Assembly (NCBI GenBank): GCA_002698995.1
Contig: PAAX01000002.1
Span: forward strand, 248,001-312,000
Length of the DNA stretch: 64,000 nucleotides
DNA from: Ignavibacteriota bacterium
GTDB taxonomy: Bacteria; Bacteroidota; Ignavibacteria; Ignavibacteriales; Melioribacteraceae
Reading direction: 5' to 3'
The position numbers and the translations under genes were made by a program. This document shows, one piece after another, positions 40,101 through 48,325 of the stretch. Position 1 is the stretch's first letter, and each line of letters begins with the position of its first letter. The notes under the pieces were generated by a model. The model did no database searches and had not been told where the DNA came from. It saw only the letters and a list, made by a program, of their open reading frames with translations.

Positions 40101-41644
40101 AAGAAGTATTTGTGATTGTTAGAGATATGACTGAAAATAAAAAGGCTGAAAAAGCAATTGCTGAAAGTGAATTAAAATACAGAAAGCTCATTTCAAACAT
40201 TTCTGATGTTATTGTAGTAATTGACAAGAATAGTACAATTAACTATAAAAGCTCAAACATCGAAAATTATTTCGGCTGGAAACCTGAAGATTTAATTGGA
40301 AAGGATGCTCTTATTACTGTTCATCCTAAGGATAGAGTATTTGTAAATCATGAACTTGAAAAATTATTAAGTATTGATAATCATAAAACAACATTTGAAT
40401 TTGATTATCTGTGCAAAGACGGAAGTTACAAACCTGTTGAGTTAACAGCTTTCAGTTTATTTAATGATCCTACAATAAACGGCATAGTAGCAAACTATAA
40501 AGATATTTCTGAAAGAAAAAAAGCCGAACAGGCTTTTATTCAAACTCAGCGTTTAGGTGCTATTGGGGAAATGTCATCGGCAATTGCTCATGATTTCAAC
40601 AATTCACTTCAATCAATTTATGGCAACCTGGAACTGGCTTTGCTTAAAATTGAAGAAGATCATTTAAGTAGAAAATTTTTGGAGACAATTAAAACCGCTA
40701 CAGCTGATGCATCAGCAAGAGTGAAACTGCTTCAAAGGTTTGCCGGTAAATCAAAAGGAAAGGAAGATTATAAAAAAGTAAATATAAAAAATATTATTGA
40801 AGATGTAATTCTTCAATCACGCCCAATTTGGAAGGATAATCCCGAGAAAGATGGTTATGAAATTACTATTTCAAAAAATATTGATGTTGAAATTAATATT
40901 AAAGGTGATGAAGCCGAACTGAGATCAGTTCTTTATAACATAATAAAAAATAGTGTTGAAGCGATGCCTAAAGGGGGCGATATAAACATTTCCGCTGTTA
41001 AAGAAAAAAATAATGCCGTATTAACTTGCAAAGATAGCGGCATCGGCATGAATGAAGAGACTAAATCCAGAATATTTCAACCTTTCTTTACAACAAAAGG
41101 ATTTGAATCCGGCAGAGGCTTAGGTATGAGTGGTGCTTATAGCATTATAAATGAGCATGGCGGAATAATATATGTTAAAGAAAGTAATATTGGTGTTGGT
41201 ACCATTATTAAAATTGAACTTCCAATCTATTTAGATGATTCGGACCAGTTAGAAATTAAATCAAATGAGAAAATAAATATGGTTGGACTAAATATTCTTT
41301 GGGTTGATGACGATTCCCTAATAAGAGATATTGCCGAAGAAATGCTTGAAGTACTTGAGCATAAAGGAAAAGTTGTTCAAAACGGAGAGAAGGCATTAGA
41401 GCTTCTTAAAAAAGAATCTTTTGATTTGGTAGTAACCGATATTGGTATGCCCGGCATGAATGGTTGGGATTTAGCTGACAAAATAAGAGAAGAATTTAAT
41501 GATAAGATTAAGATTATTGCCTTAACCGGCTGGGGTGACCAAATTAGCGATGAAAAAAGAAAGCAGCATGGCGTTTCCGAACTCCTTTCTAAACCATTTA
41601 AAATTGAACAGCTGAAGGGAATTATTAATAAAGTAATGCAGTAA
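34184..41644 (+). CDS. Giant hybrid histidine kinase, about 15 PAS + GAF + REC (2486 residues)
   Basis: A single frame encoding a cytoplasmic sensor with no membrane segments. I count PAS domains at about 43-156, 164-279, 291-416, 423-543, 550-686, 690-806, 811-936, 943-1068, 1071-1196, 1203-1323, 1326-1446, then a GAF (1456-1619), then PAS at 1623-1744, 1749-1868, 1874-1986 and 1994-2116. HisKA has H2136 in AIAHDFNNSLQ, the HATPase has YNIIKNSVEAMPKGG and GRGLGMSGAYSI, and a C-terminal receiver (2369-2484) has phospho-acceptor D2419 in VVTDIGMPG. The fifth PAS carries five cysteines (C597, C602, C612, C618, C621), a possible metal or redox site. Domain 8 and the GAF are clear relatives of domains in the kinase at 17606. 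No response regulator follows; the next gene is convergent. ATG 34196 is an alternative start four codons in. Confidence 0.92.
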   Translation: MVQIMKKPSVRKSNPSTKTNPNKKINTLESKINQLKDELNLLNKAVIGTNNVVYKFSTLYGGLFYSSNTGKVLGYSNKFLKENPNLWNNSIHPEDKENVNHCLEKLKPNSIIEIEYRFIKKNNKVIWLRDRLKCISKTKKEIIIEGHVVDVTKLKTAENDSQISNYYYETIFDQASDAIFIGSNDEKSRGTLVKVNKAASKLTGYAKKELVGKNYSFLFPNDELNNKPLRYDLVLAGKEVTSKRTLERKNKTQLIVQMTSKLLSDGRLISFVRDVSEAETNKKKIEESEVKYRSLIDEVIESSSVGIFILDADLKVVWVNQSVEDFFGIKKSAAIGKDKIKLIKENICRVIENPSEFAKKVVHSYKTKNYTEDLECRILPKGKRKERWLLHWSQPIKKGLYKGGRIEHYTDITSSKLATEAIKNSEAKFSKAFKSSALAMSISDIKSGKLIEVNNKFLELTRFSRDELIGNTTINLGIFDINERTALINTLNKLGRLDGIETELKSKDRKNIYCKYFGEIVNINGKEKLLSIIEDVTDQKTTEVDLQKANAELNAIYKLSPVMTCIIDKHRNILYANNAFTDFTGTSEEELRKGKACGVIGCINALEDPRGCGFGTDCANCKLKNAIETTYQTGSTIKNINYSPIIIKSGFRKIVHLLGSTSVINLNNKKNIILTLQDVSEQKETEENLTKYKNIVSSTIDSISLLSSNYEYLIVNEAYEKVSGKRKEEIIGKTVAEYLGRETFIKQVKPKFDKCLKGEIINYQDWFNYPVAGKRFIDVTYYPYKDSSQKIVGIIANSRDITERELSKIALEENESRLRQIADNVPGIVYQFKIDKDGNTSFPFMSKSAKKYYGYSSEEIMNDASLLINAVHPDDRELFLNALAYSQNNLTTYHIDIRLISKSGKVSWINAKSTPVKLEDGSILWTGIGIDTTKQKITEEKLKENEERLRLALTAAEQGLYDLNIKTGEAKVNNEYATMLGYTPKTFKETNQKWIERIHPDDRENTKQAYLDYISGKTKIYKIEFRQKTKNGDWKWILSLGEVVEYDKDGSPLRMLGTHTDITNIKNVENALKQSEQRFNLAINATDDGIFDWDLTDNSIYYSPNWKRMLGYEDHEIKNEFSEWERLTDPQDVEKAWVIMNEHLEKKRERYEVEIKMKHKNGEWIDVLARGEATRDQNDKPIRVVGTHLNITQRKVNERKLAESEKRFRNMADTAPVLIWMSNEEMLCTYFNKSWIDFTGVSFEKQLGNGWVELVHPDDRDFCVNTFKQSCSKKIPFKMEYRLRYNDGSYRWIFDQGVPRFSDDGKYQGYIGSCIDINETVESQDLLKLQGEILHNMAEGSSLISVDTGKFIYTNPSFDKMFGYNKGELIGKHVSIINAATKDDPKNIASKIINTLQKNNFWEGEVENIRKDGSIFWTAAKISTFNHHTYGNVWVTAQADISAKKELEERINKEKQSLATLHDLYSKTHEMTDNELYQFVIDRAAELTESEIGFFHRIGEDQSTIMLTAWSQKTYEYCNAVYDDHYPIDKAGNWIEAVRQRKPIVYNNFALSPNQKGMPEGHAKVKRMMSVPVIHDNKVKYIFGVGNKSSDYTDNDILQIQLVSDELQKILTNRKAENELITSNQRLKEAEEIGNIGYFLINTDDSNVIWSDETYNILGRKKDLGLLSIEELYHYVVEEDAQLLQSELEKAVHEDYSFNFQYKVNVDSQIKYIQCVGKSYYSAEGKIAGVSGVLKDVTDYQTALEKLKENEEKFEKAFKTSPDALAITRVTDGMYIDVNDSFKRILGYEREEMVGKSSIELNVWKYEKDRDRLVKGLREKGFVENLDAEYLTKSGDVIYGLMSARLIKLRNEDVILSITRDITDRINMEKDLLRSEQRYKTILKAQPDIFFRINKDLVYTDFYTNDPSVLFVHPDKIIGTKVKDIMPDYLFKITEENINATFNSGKISTYDYMLEINGEQRWFDARMVPSSDEEVFVIVRDMTENKKAEKAIAESELKYRKLISNISDVIVVIDKNSTINYKSSNIENYFGWKPEDLIGKDALITVHPKDRVFVNHELEKLLSIDNHKTTFEFDYLCKDGSYKPVELTAFSLFNDPTINGIVANYKDISERKKAEQAFIQTQRLGAIGEMSSAIAHDFNNSLQSIYGNLELALLKIEEDHLSRKFLETIKTATADASARVKLLQRFAGKSKGKEDYKKVNIKNIIEDVILQSRPIWKDNPEKDGYEITISKNIDVEINIKGDEAELRSVLYNIIKNSVEAMPKGGDINISAVKEKNNAVLTCKDSGIGMNEETKSRIFQPFFTTKGFESGRGLGMSGAYSIINEHGGIIYVKESNIGVGTIIKIELPIYLDDSDQLEIKSNEKINMVGLNILWVDDDSLIRDIAEEMLEVLEHKGKVVQNGEKALELLKKESFDLVVTDIGMPGMNGWDLADKIREEFNDKIKIIALTGWGDQISDEKRKQHGVSELLSKPFKIEQLKGIINKVMQ

Positions 41645-41647
41645 GAT

Positions 41648-44050
41648 TTAACTGCTGAAAAAGTTAGCCGTACTAAAGCCGTTTACTTTTTGAATTAATA
41701 ACCTTTGCGGAAAAGCTTCTTGTACATCTTGATTATGAGATACTACAAATATCTGCTTAAATTCATTTGATATTTTACCAAGCGCATTAAGAAGTTCTTC
41801 TCTTCTATCTTCATCTTGACTTCCAAAAACTTCATCCAGAGCTAAAAAGCCCATGTTAGTTCTTCCTGCTAAAGCCGATATTCTTTTGCTTATTGCAACT
41901 CTTAAGCATAAACTTGCCAAATCTTTTTCTCCGCCTGAAAGAGTTAAAAGCTCAACTTCTTTATCTTCTCTATTAACTAGGAAATTAAATGATGAATCAA
42001 TTCTTAAATTTTGATAGCGCTCTTTAGTTATTGATGCAAAAAGCCTGGAAGCTTCATTTGATATTGCCGGTAACTCTTGAGATGTAATTCTCGATTTAAA
42101 TTCACTTACAAATGATTTTAATCTCTCAAGCAAATTAAATTTTTTATGTAAGTCCTTAATCTTATTCTTCTCTTTCTCGTCTTTATCAATCTCTTTACTA
42201 ATCTCATCAATTTTGTTTTTGATTATAATTAGTTCCGATTTTATTTGATGCAGATTTTCTTTCAATTCATTAAAAGTATTTTCACTCTCTTCCCTTCTAA
42301 GTTTTAATTGCTCATAGCTTTCTTCTTCAAAATTAATTTTTGATAGATTAGTTTTCTGCTTCAGCAGACTTTCATCAAAGTCTTTTAATTTGTTTTTTAA
42401 TTCCGCTAAATCACTTTTCTTTTTGGGGAGATTTTCTGTTTTAGATTTATAATCATTATACTTTTCAAAATACGGCTGTAATTCATCTCTTAGGTTTTCA
42501 AACTCAACTAATTTGGTTTCCTCAAATTTCACTTCTGATAAACTTCTTAAATCACTTTCTGTTTCGGTAATTTCTTTTTGCAGCTTGTTAATTTTATTAT
42601 CAAGTTCATCAGAATTTTCCTTTAATTCTTCACGCCTCTTAATCTCAGTTTCAAAGTGATGAATCTCTTTTTTCACTCTTTCAATTGAATCCTCAACCGA
42701 CTCGAGTTCCTTCTCAATACCGATTAATTCATTCTTCCTTAATGCAATATCCTTTTTGTTTTGATCAATTTCGGATTTATATTTTTGCGTAAGCTTATCG
42801 TAATGATCATCAAGCGGACGTTCACATTCGGGGCAGCTCGAATCTCTTCCAATCTCTTCAATTCTCTTTAATCTCTTTGAACTCTTTTCAATTTCTCCAT
42901 TTATCTTTGAGATAAAATCATTAATCAACTGACTGTTTTTCACTATACTTTTTCTTGTTTCATTTTTCGATTTAAGAAGTTCGGAATGACTTTCTAATTT
43001 CTGATCAAAATCATTTAGCTTATCAATGCTAATTTTAATTTCATTTTTCTTAGTATTTAACTCAAACATATCTTCATTTAGTTTTTCAGATCGCTTTTCC
43101 AGTTCTATTTTCTTTTGGAAATCAGATTTAATTTTTAGCTGTTGTTCATACTGCTTATTTGCTTTTATGTAATTCTCTTTCTGCGCTTCAAGATTTTTCA
43201 TTTCTTCATACTTCTTTGTCAAATCTTTAATTTCCTTATCTGCAGAAAGAATATTCAATTTAGTTTCTTCAATTTTTCCAATGACTACTTCAATATTTTT
43301 GTTTACAGAATCATATTCCTTTTTAAGAATCTCAGATTTTTTTAATTCTTCTTTCAGTCTATCATACTTTTCTTTGAATGAATTTAATTTTTCAATTTCA
43401 CTTTCGGCTTTATTATTCTTTAATTCCAAATTCTTTTGAAGTTCATCTTTCTCTTTTAACAGTTCTGAAATCTCCATTTCCGTTAAAAGATTTTCTTCTT
43501 TTATTTTTATCTCTTTATTAAGCTCTTTTAGTTTCTCTTTAATATTATCATCAAGCTTATCAAGTTTTTCTAAACCAAGCATTTTTCTTATTGACGTTTC
43601 TTTATCCTTAGAGCTTAAGTTTATAAGAGAGGTAACTTCTTTTTGAGAAGCAAAAAATGAGTTCTTAAAATTGCTGTAATCTATCTTAAGAACTTTTAAT
43701 ATTTCCTTGTTAACTTCTTTTGCTCCAACTGCTTTAGAAATATCATCAATAAAAAATTCTGCTTCCGCTTTTAAGTTCTTTCCTTTCAGTTCTCTAATTA
43801 CTTTAAAAGATTTTCCTCTATCTTCAAATACCAATTCAACTTTTAGAATATCTTTAGTGCCGGCTTTATCATTTTTTATAGTTTCTTTGTTCGTTTCAAA
43901 TCGACCATAAAACGCAAGAGTAATCGCTTCAAAAATTGATGACTTACCGGCGCCATTTTTCCCTATAAGTCCCGTTAATCCTTCATTAAAATTAATGGAG
44001 GTTTCTTTGTACTGCTTAAAGTTATTCAGCTTTAGACTAATTATCTGCAT
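41648..44050 (-). CDS. sbcC: SbcC/Rad50-type ATPase of the SbcCD nuclease
   Basis: An 800-residue SMC-like ATPase. The start is ATG 44050, giving MQIISLKLNNFKQYK; a longer frame adds six residues and is less likely. The N-terminal lobe carries Walker A GLIGKNGAGKSSIFEA (about 29-44), the middle is a long antiparallel coiled coil, and its apex holds the zinc-hook CPEC (in SSCPECERP, about 401). The C-lobe has the ABC signature LTLSGGEKDLASLCLRVA and Walker B FLALDEVFGSQDEDR. SbcCD opens hairpins and blocked DNA ends. The protein is shorter than E. coli SbcC (about 1050), closer to archaeal Rad50, because the coiled coil is shorter. Its start overlaps the sbcD stop by 14 bases. Confidence 0.95.
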   Translation of the reverse strand: MQIISLKLNNFKQYKETSINFNEGLTGLIGKNGAGKSSIFEAITLAFYGRFETNKETIKNDKAGTKDILKVELVFEDRGKSFKVIRELKGKNLKAEAEFFIDDISKAVGAKEVNKEILKVLKIDYSNFKNSFFASQKEVTSLINLSSKDKETSIRKMLGLEKLDKLDDNIKEKLKELNKEIKIKEENLLTEMEISELLKEKDELQKNLELKNNKAESEIEKLNSFKEKYDRLKEELKKSEILKKEYDSVNKNIEVVIGKIEETKLNILSADKEIKDLTKKYEEMKNLEAQKENYIKANKQYEQQLKIKSDFQKKIELEKRSEKLNEDMFELNTKKNEIKISIDKLNDFDQKLESHSELLKSKNETRKSIVKNSQLINDFISKINGEIEKSSKRLKRIEEIGRDSSCPECERPLDDHYDKLTQKYKSEIDQNKKDIALRKNELIGIEKELESVEDSIERVKKEIHHFETEIKRREELKENSDELDNKINKLQKEITETESDLRSLSEVKFEETKLVEFENLRDELQPYFEKYNDYKSKTENLPKKKSDLAELKNKLKDFDESLLKQKTNLSKINFEEESYEQLKLRREESENTFNELKENLHQIKSELIIIKNKIDEISKEIDKDEKEKNKIKDLHKKFNLLERLKSFVSEFKSRITSQELPAISNEASRLFASITKERYQNLRIDSSFNFLVNREDKEVELLTLSGGEKDLASLCLRVAISKRISALAGRTNMGFLALDEVFGSQDEDRREELLNALGKISNEFKQIFVVSHNQDVQEAFPQRLLIQKVNGFSTANFFSS

Positions 44051-45182
44051 CAAGTTCCTCGTCTTCAATCTGAATCAAAATTTCATTCGTAATTTCTCTT
44101 ACTTGTTTCAATTCATCTTTATCGGTAAACATTTTTGAAAGTTCATTATTAAGCTGCTCTTTCAGATCAAAGGATTCACTTTCAAATAAAATCTCTTCAC
44201 TATTTCCATCGCTGTTTTTTGAATATGTAAAATGAAGTGCTGTATCAAAAATTTCATTTAAATCTTCTTTTGTTATTTCATAGAACTGAACAGAAGAAAG
44301 ATTATTGAGTGATAAATGAATAATACTCTCAGCAATATTCTCTTTTTTAACTGCTTCAACAATTTCATTTATTATTTGTGATTTAGATTTCTGAGAACAA
44401 TTATCAACTTTAAAGTGATAAAAATTTCTTGTCGGAATTTTAATAAAATCCGTCCTCGTTTCTTTTTTATCAATAGTTACTTCAATTATTCCCTTATCAT
44501 AGCCAATTTCAGAAAAAGAAAATCTTTCGGTTGAACCTGAATAAAAAACATTACCATATTTTTTTATATGATTGAATTTATGCCAATGTCCTAGTGCTAC
44601 ATAATCAAATTGATTTAGTCCTTCCAAAGCATCTTCGGGTAAAACTCTTTCACCGAATTCATCCATTTTGTAGCTCGGCAATGAAAGATGAGCAATTAAG
44701 ATATTTATTTTCTCCTTATTTGATGCTGATATTTTAAGAGCTTCTTCTTTAAAAAGAGATTCATTGTTTATATGAGGAAGAGCGTGAATTATAAAATTCT
44801 CATCTTCATGAATTTCATATTCTTCAGAGTAAAAAACCTTTCCGTTAATAACAGATGAATAAAGATCATGAATTGGAGTAGTAAAAGTAGATTTAGGAAA
44901 ATCATGATTACCGGCTGCCATATAAAAGGGAATTCCGGACTGAGCTAGTCTGCTTAACTCTTGTGCTGCAACAATCAAAGCTTTATTGGTGGGAGAAGAC
45001 CGGTGAAAAATATCACCGGCATGAACCACAAAATCTGGCTTTCTTTCAATAATTATATCAATAACCGTTCTAAATGAATTATAAACATCCTCTTCTCTAA
45101 TATTTACTCCCGCCGCATCAGTTATATCCAAATCACTGTAACCTAAATGGGAATCAGAAAAGTGTATAAATTTTATACTCAT
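44037..45182 (-). CDS. sbcD: SbcD/Mre11 exonuclease
   Basis: A 381-residue metallophosphoesterase with Mn-binding motifs in order: HFSDSHLG (D9, H11), HAGDIFHR (about 53-60), AAGNHDFP (about 92-99), and ALGHWHKF (about 194-201). The rest (about 240-381) is the capping and coiled-coil attachment region. It is the nuclease subunit that works with SbcC. It lies two bases downstream of spoVG and overlaps sbcC, so all three are co-translated from one mRNA. Confidence 0.95.
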   Translation of the reverse strand: MSIKFIHFSDSHLGYSDLDITDAAGVNIREEDVYNSFRTVIDIIIERKPDFVVHAGDIFHRSSPTNKALIVAAQELSRLAQSGIPFYMAAGNHDFPKSTFTTPIHDLYSSVINGKVFYSEEYEIHEDENFIIHALPHINNESLFKEEALKISASNKEKINILIAHLSLPSYKMDEFGERVLPEDALEGLNQFDYVALGHWHKFNHIKKYGNVFYSGSTERFSFSEIGYDKGIIEVTIDKKETRTDFIKIPTRNFYHFKVDNCSQKSKSQIINEIVEAVKKENIAESIIHLSLNNLSSVQFYEITKEDLNEIFDTALHFTYSKNSDGNSEEILFESESFDLKEQLNNELSKMFTDKDELKQVREITNEILIQIEDEELDADN

Positions 45183-45184
45183 TT

Positions 45185-45445
45185 TTATTTCTCGGAATGA
45201 TTTTTATTGTAAGCTTCCAAAGCCATTTCGTTTAATTTATCTTTCATTTCCTTTGTAGGAAAAACAACATCGTCATAATACTTATCATCTTTAGCTTTAG
45301 TGCTTGGAACAGAAGCAAATAAGCCATTAGCTCCTTCAATAATTTTGAAACCTTTAATTATAATTCCCTCTTGAGTTTTAATATCAAAAAAAGCTTTCAC
45401 TTTTGAATTTTCATTATTGATTGGGAACATTCTTTCGATAGTCAT
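45185..45445 (-). CDS. spoVG: SpoVG family protein
   Basis: An 86-residue SpoVG homologue. The core KVKAFFDIKTQEGIIIKGFKIIEGANGLFASVPSTK and VVFPTKEMKDKLNEMALEAY covers the whole domain, with the conserved phenylalanine/valine positions. SpoVG proteins bind DNA or RNA and act as broad regulators in Firmicutes and spirochaetes, without any link to sporulation in non-sporulating species. The usual basic C-terminal tail is short (NKNHSEK). The start is ATG with AAAGGTGGC upstream. It heads spoVG-sbcD-sbcC; the two-base gap to sbcD makes translational coupling likely. Confidence 0.93.
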   Translation of the reverse strand: MTIERMFPINNENSKVKAFFDIKTQEGIIIKGFKIIEGANGLFASVPSTKAKDDKYYDDVVFPTKEMKDKLNEMALEAYNKNHSEK

Positions 45446-45538
45446 TATGCCACCTTTTATTTTATTAATAAAATTACTTAGCTAATTGATATTAACTAAG
45501 ATTTAAAAATTAAATTAAAACATACTGAAATAAAAAGA

Positions 45539-45561
45539 GGATATTTAAAATATCCTTTTTT
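45539..45561 (+). terminator. Terminator-shaped palindrome in divergent intergenic DNA
   Basis: GGATATT and AATATCC arms around a three-base loop, followed by six Ts on the plus strand and preceded by an A-rich run, so it could act in both directions. No annotated gene ends upstream on the plus strand. Confidence 0.5.
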
Positions 45562-45674
45562 GTTCGATAATAATGGATTTGGAAGCTTTATAAATAAGTA
45601 CTAAAATTTTGCTGAATAATATTTTTCATATGAAGTCTATTTATCCTAATTTTGGTGTTAAAATTAAATTAAAT

Positions 45675-45719
45675 AAAGAGAACTAAGCTAATTTAATGAC
45701 GGTTTCTCTTTATAAAGAG
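45675..45719 (+). promoter_or_regulatory. Possible alternative-hairpin leader of nqrA
   Basis: AAAGAGAA (45675-45682) can pair with TTCTCTTT (45704-45711), and CTCTTT of that segment can instead fold on AAAGAG (45714-45719). The two pairings exclude each other, as in attenuators. It ends about 50 bases before the nqrA ATG. There is no T-run after the second hairpin. Confidence 0.3.
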
Positions 45720-45769
45720 GTTATAAATCGTTAATTTTGTCTTTTTATTTCGAATCATTTAGGAATAAT

Positions 45770-47119
45770 ATGGGAAGAATAAAACTCAAAAAAGGGTTAG
45801 ACATTCCAATAAAAGGTAAACCTACTCAAGAGGTATCTAATGCTCCTTTAGTAAAGCGGGTTGCCATACTTGGAAATGACTATGTAGGGATGAAGCCTAC
45901 AATGCTTGTACAAGAAGGAGATATCGTAAAATTGGGGCAGCCTCTTTTTACCGATAAAAAAATTCCTTTTGTTCAATATACTTCTCCGGGAAGCGGAAAA
46001 GTTGTTGAAATTAATCGAGGAGAGAAAAGAGTTTTTCTTTCTTTGGTAATTGAATTAAGCGGAAGTGATGAAATCCAATTTAGTTCAACATCACAAAATG
46101 AATTAAATAGTTTGAAACGCGAAGATGTTGTGGCAAGATTGTTAGAATCCGGTGAATGGACTTCGTTAAGAGTTCGTCCTTTCAGCAAAGTTGCAGATCC
46201 CGAAACAACTCCACATGCAGTTTTTGTTACTGCAATAGATACAAATCCTTTAGCTCCTTCGGTAGAAAAGATTGTTTCTATGAATGAAACTCATTTCAAA
46301 AATGGATTAACAGTAATTTCTAAATTAACCGAAGGTAAAGTTTTTGTATGTAAATCTCCAACCTCAAAAATTCCGGTTATAGAATCACAGCAAATTTCTG
46401 TTGAAGAATTTGAAGGACCTCATCCAGCCGGAAATGTTGGAACTCATATACATTTTTTATCTCCTGTTAATCGTAAAAAATTTGTTTGGCATATTACTGC
46501 ACAGGATGTTATCGCAATCGGATATTTATTTACAACCGGTAAAATAATGACGGATAGAATTATTGCATTAGCCGGTTCTTCTGTAAAAAATCCTCGTCTG
46601 TTAAAAACCAGACTTGGTGCTTCAATTACCGAATTGGTAACTAATGAATTAAAAGATGAAAACTATAGAACTATTTCCGGTTCTGTGCTATCAGGAAGAA
46701 ATGCAAATGGTGCAGAAGCTTATCTTGGAAGATTTCATCAACAAATCTCTGTAATTCCTAATCCGGTAAAAAGAAGCTTTTTAGGTTGGTTAAACCCATT
46801 TGTTAATAATTACTCGATGAAGAATATTGTCTTCTCAAAACTATCCCCTTCAAAAGAATATGAATTTAATACTGATCTTCATGGCGGACATAGAGCAATT
46901 GTTCCAAGTGGAAATTTTGAAGAAGTTATGCCGATGGATATTCTGCCGACATATTTATTAAGAGCTATTGCAGTTAAAGATGTTGAAGAGGCAGAACAAC
47001 TAGGTATACTTGAATTAGACGAAGAGGATTTAGCACTTTGTACTTTTTCATGTCCTTCTAAATTAGATTATGGACCAATGTTAAGAGAAAATTTAACAAT
47101 TATTGAAAAGGAAGGTTAA
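45770..47119 (+). CDS. nqrA: Na+-translocating NADH:quinone reductase subunit A
   Basis: A 449-residue NqrA. The start is ATG 45770 behind AGGA; the longer frame begins at TTG 45737 with a non-family leader. The product opens MGRIKLKKGLDIPIKGKP and has the biotinyl-like segment GQPLFTDKKIPFVQYTSPGSGKVVEINRG, the central FEGPHPAGNVGTHIHFLSPV, and the C-terminal GNFEEVMPMDILPTYLLRAI and FSCPSKLDYGPMLRENL. NqrA is the large peripheral cytoplasmic subunit associated with ubiquinone or menaquinone binding. It is the first gene of nqrABCDEF; nqrB begins three bases after the stop. Confidence 0.97.
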   Translation: MGRIKLKKGLDIPIKGKPTQEVSNAPLVKRVAILGNDYVGMKPTMLVQEGDIVKLGQPLFTDKKIPFVQYTSPGSGKVVEINRGEKRVFLSLVIELSGSDEIQFSSTSQNELNSLKREDVVARLLESGEWTSLRVRPFSKVADPETTPHAVFVTAIDTNPLAPSVEKIVSMNETHFKNGLTVISKLTEGKVFVCKSPTSKIPVIESQQISVEEFEGPHPAGNVGTHIHFLSPVNRKKFVWHITAQDVIAIGYLFTTGKIMTDRIIALAGSSVKNPRLLKTRLGASITELVTNELKDENYRTISGSVLSGRNANGAEAYLGRFHQQISVIPNPVKRSFLGWLNPFVNNYSMKNIVFSKLSPSKEYEFNTDLHGGHRAIVPSGNFEEVMPMDILPTYLLRAIAVKDVEEAEQLGILELDEEDLALCTFSCPSKLDYGPMLRENLTIIEKEG

Positions 47120-47122
47120 TTC

Positions 47123-48325
47123 GTGAAGCTTTTAAGAAATTTATTAGACAAACAGGAAAAACATTTCCTTAAAGGGGGAAAACTTGAAAAGTTCTTTCCC
47201 TTGTACGAAGCTGTTGATACTTTCCTCTATACACCTGCTTCACCAACTAAGGCGGCTTCGCATGTAAGAGATGTTATGGATCTTAAAAGAATGATGATGA
47301 CAGTTGTAATTGCATTATTACCTGCTGTTCTAATGGCATTCTATAATACTGGTCTTCAAGCAAATTTGGGCTTGCAAAAAATGGGAGCAGCATCTTCTGC
47401 TCACTGGCAGGCTCAGGTAATTGAATGGCTTGGTGTTGGTTTTGATCCTTCAAATATATTAGGAAATATGTTATTCGGTGCTCTATACTTCCTCCCCGTC
47501 TACTTAGTAACAATTGCTGTTGGTGGATTTTGGGAAGTAATTTTTGCTGTTGTTAGAAAACATGAAATTAATGAAGGATTTCTTGTTACATCACTTTTAT
47601 TCCCGTTAATTCTTCCTCCAAATATTCCTTACTGGCAGGTTGCTCTTGGAATAAGCTTTGGAGTTGTAATAGGGAAAGAAGTATTTGGCGGTGTTGGAAT
47701 GAATATTCTGAATCCCGCATTAACAGCAAGAGCATTTTTATTCTTTGCTTATCCTGCAGAAATTTCAGGCGACAAAGTTTGGGTTGCAGTCGACGGTTTA
47801 AGTCAAGCAACTGCATTGGCTCAATTTGCTGATTCTACAATGGAAGTTACCTATTCTTGGATGGATGCTTTCTTAGGTTTTATTCCAGGTTCAATGGGAG
47901 AAACTTCTGCATTAGCATGCCTGATTGGCGCAATAATTTTAATTGCCACTAAAGTCGGCTCATGGAAAATAATGTTATCTGTTATTGTTGGAACTACCGT
48001 TACAACTTTATTATTAAATTTAGTTGGAAGTGCTACAAACCCAATGTTCAATATGCCTGTTTACTGGCATTTTGTTATAGGTGGATTTGCATTCGGTACC
48101 GTTTTTATGGCAACCGATCCTGTAAGTGCAACAATGACAGAAAAAGGAAAGTATGTTTATGGATTCTTTATTGGATTTTTAACTGTACTTGTCCGCGTTA
48201 TAAATCCCGCTTTTCCGGAAGGTATGATGCTGGCAATATTATTCATGAACGTATTTGCACCAATTATTGACAGATATTATATAAATCAAAATATTAAAAG
48301 GAGGCTTGCAAGAAATGTCATCTGA
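47123..48325 (+). CDS. nqrB: Na+-translocating NADH:quinone reductase subunit B
   Basis: A 400-residue membrane subunit starting at GTG. It has a soluble N-terminus with [12 protein letters not shown] and around ten transmembrane segments. The flavinylation motif [11 protein letters not shown] places the covalently bound FMN on T230, the target of ApbE encoded five genes downstream. NqrB also holds riboflavin and a Na+ path in Vibrio. Its 3' end overlaps nqrC by 11 bases. Confidence 0.97.
   Translation: MKLLRNLLDKQEKHFLKGGKLEKFFPLYEAVDTFLYTPASPTKAASHVRDVMDLKRMMMTVVIALLPAVLMAFYNTGLQANLGLQKMGAASSAHWQAQVIEWLGVGFDPSNILGNMLFGALYFLPVYLVTIAVGGFWEVIFAVVRKHEINEGFLVTSLLFPLILPPNIPYWQVALGISFGVVIGKEVFGGVGMNILNPALTARAFLFFAYPAEISGDKVWVAVDGLSQATALAQFADSTMEVTYSWMDAFLGFIPGSMGETSALACLIGAIILIATKVGSWKIMLSVIVGTTVTTLLLNLVGSATNPMFNMPVYWHFVIGGFAFGTVFMATDPVSATMTEKGKYVYGFFIGFLTVLVRVINPAFPEGMMLAILFMNVFAPIIDRYYINQNIKRRLARNVI

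Larger units (their letters stand above)
45446..45769. other. 324-base divergent region, spoVG / nqr operon
   Basis: No ORF is visible. It must contain the spoVG promoter (minus) and nqr promoter (plus). A terminator-shaped palindrome lies at 45539-45561 and a set of mutually exclusive pairing segments at 45675-45719. I found no convincing -10/-35 pair. Confidence 0.5.

Noticed and set aside
47962-48270. 102-residue plus-strand frame inside nqrB
   Set aside because: Cys/Tyr-rich composition and full overlap with a conserved gene mark it as an out-of-frame shadow.
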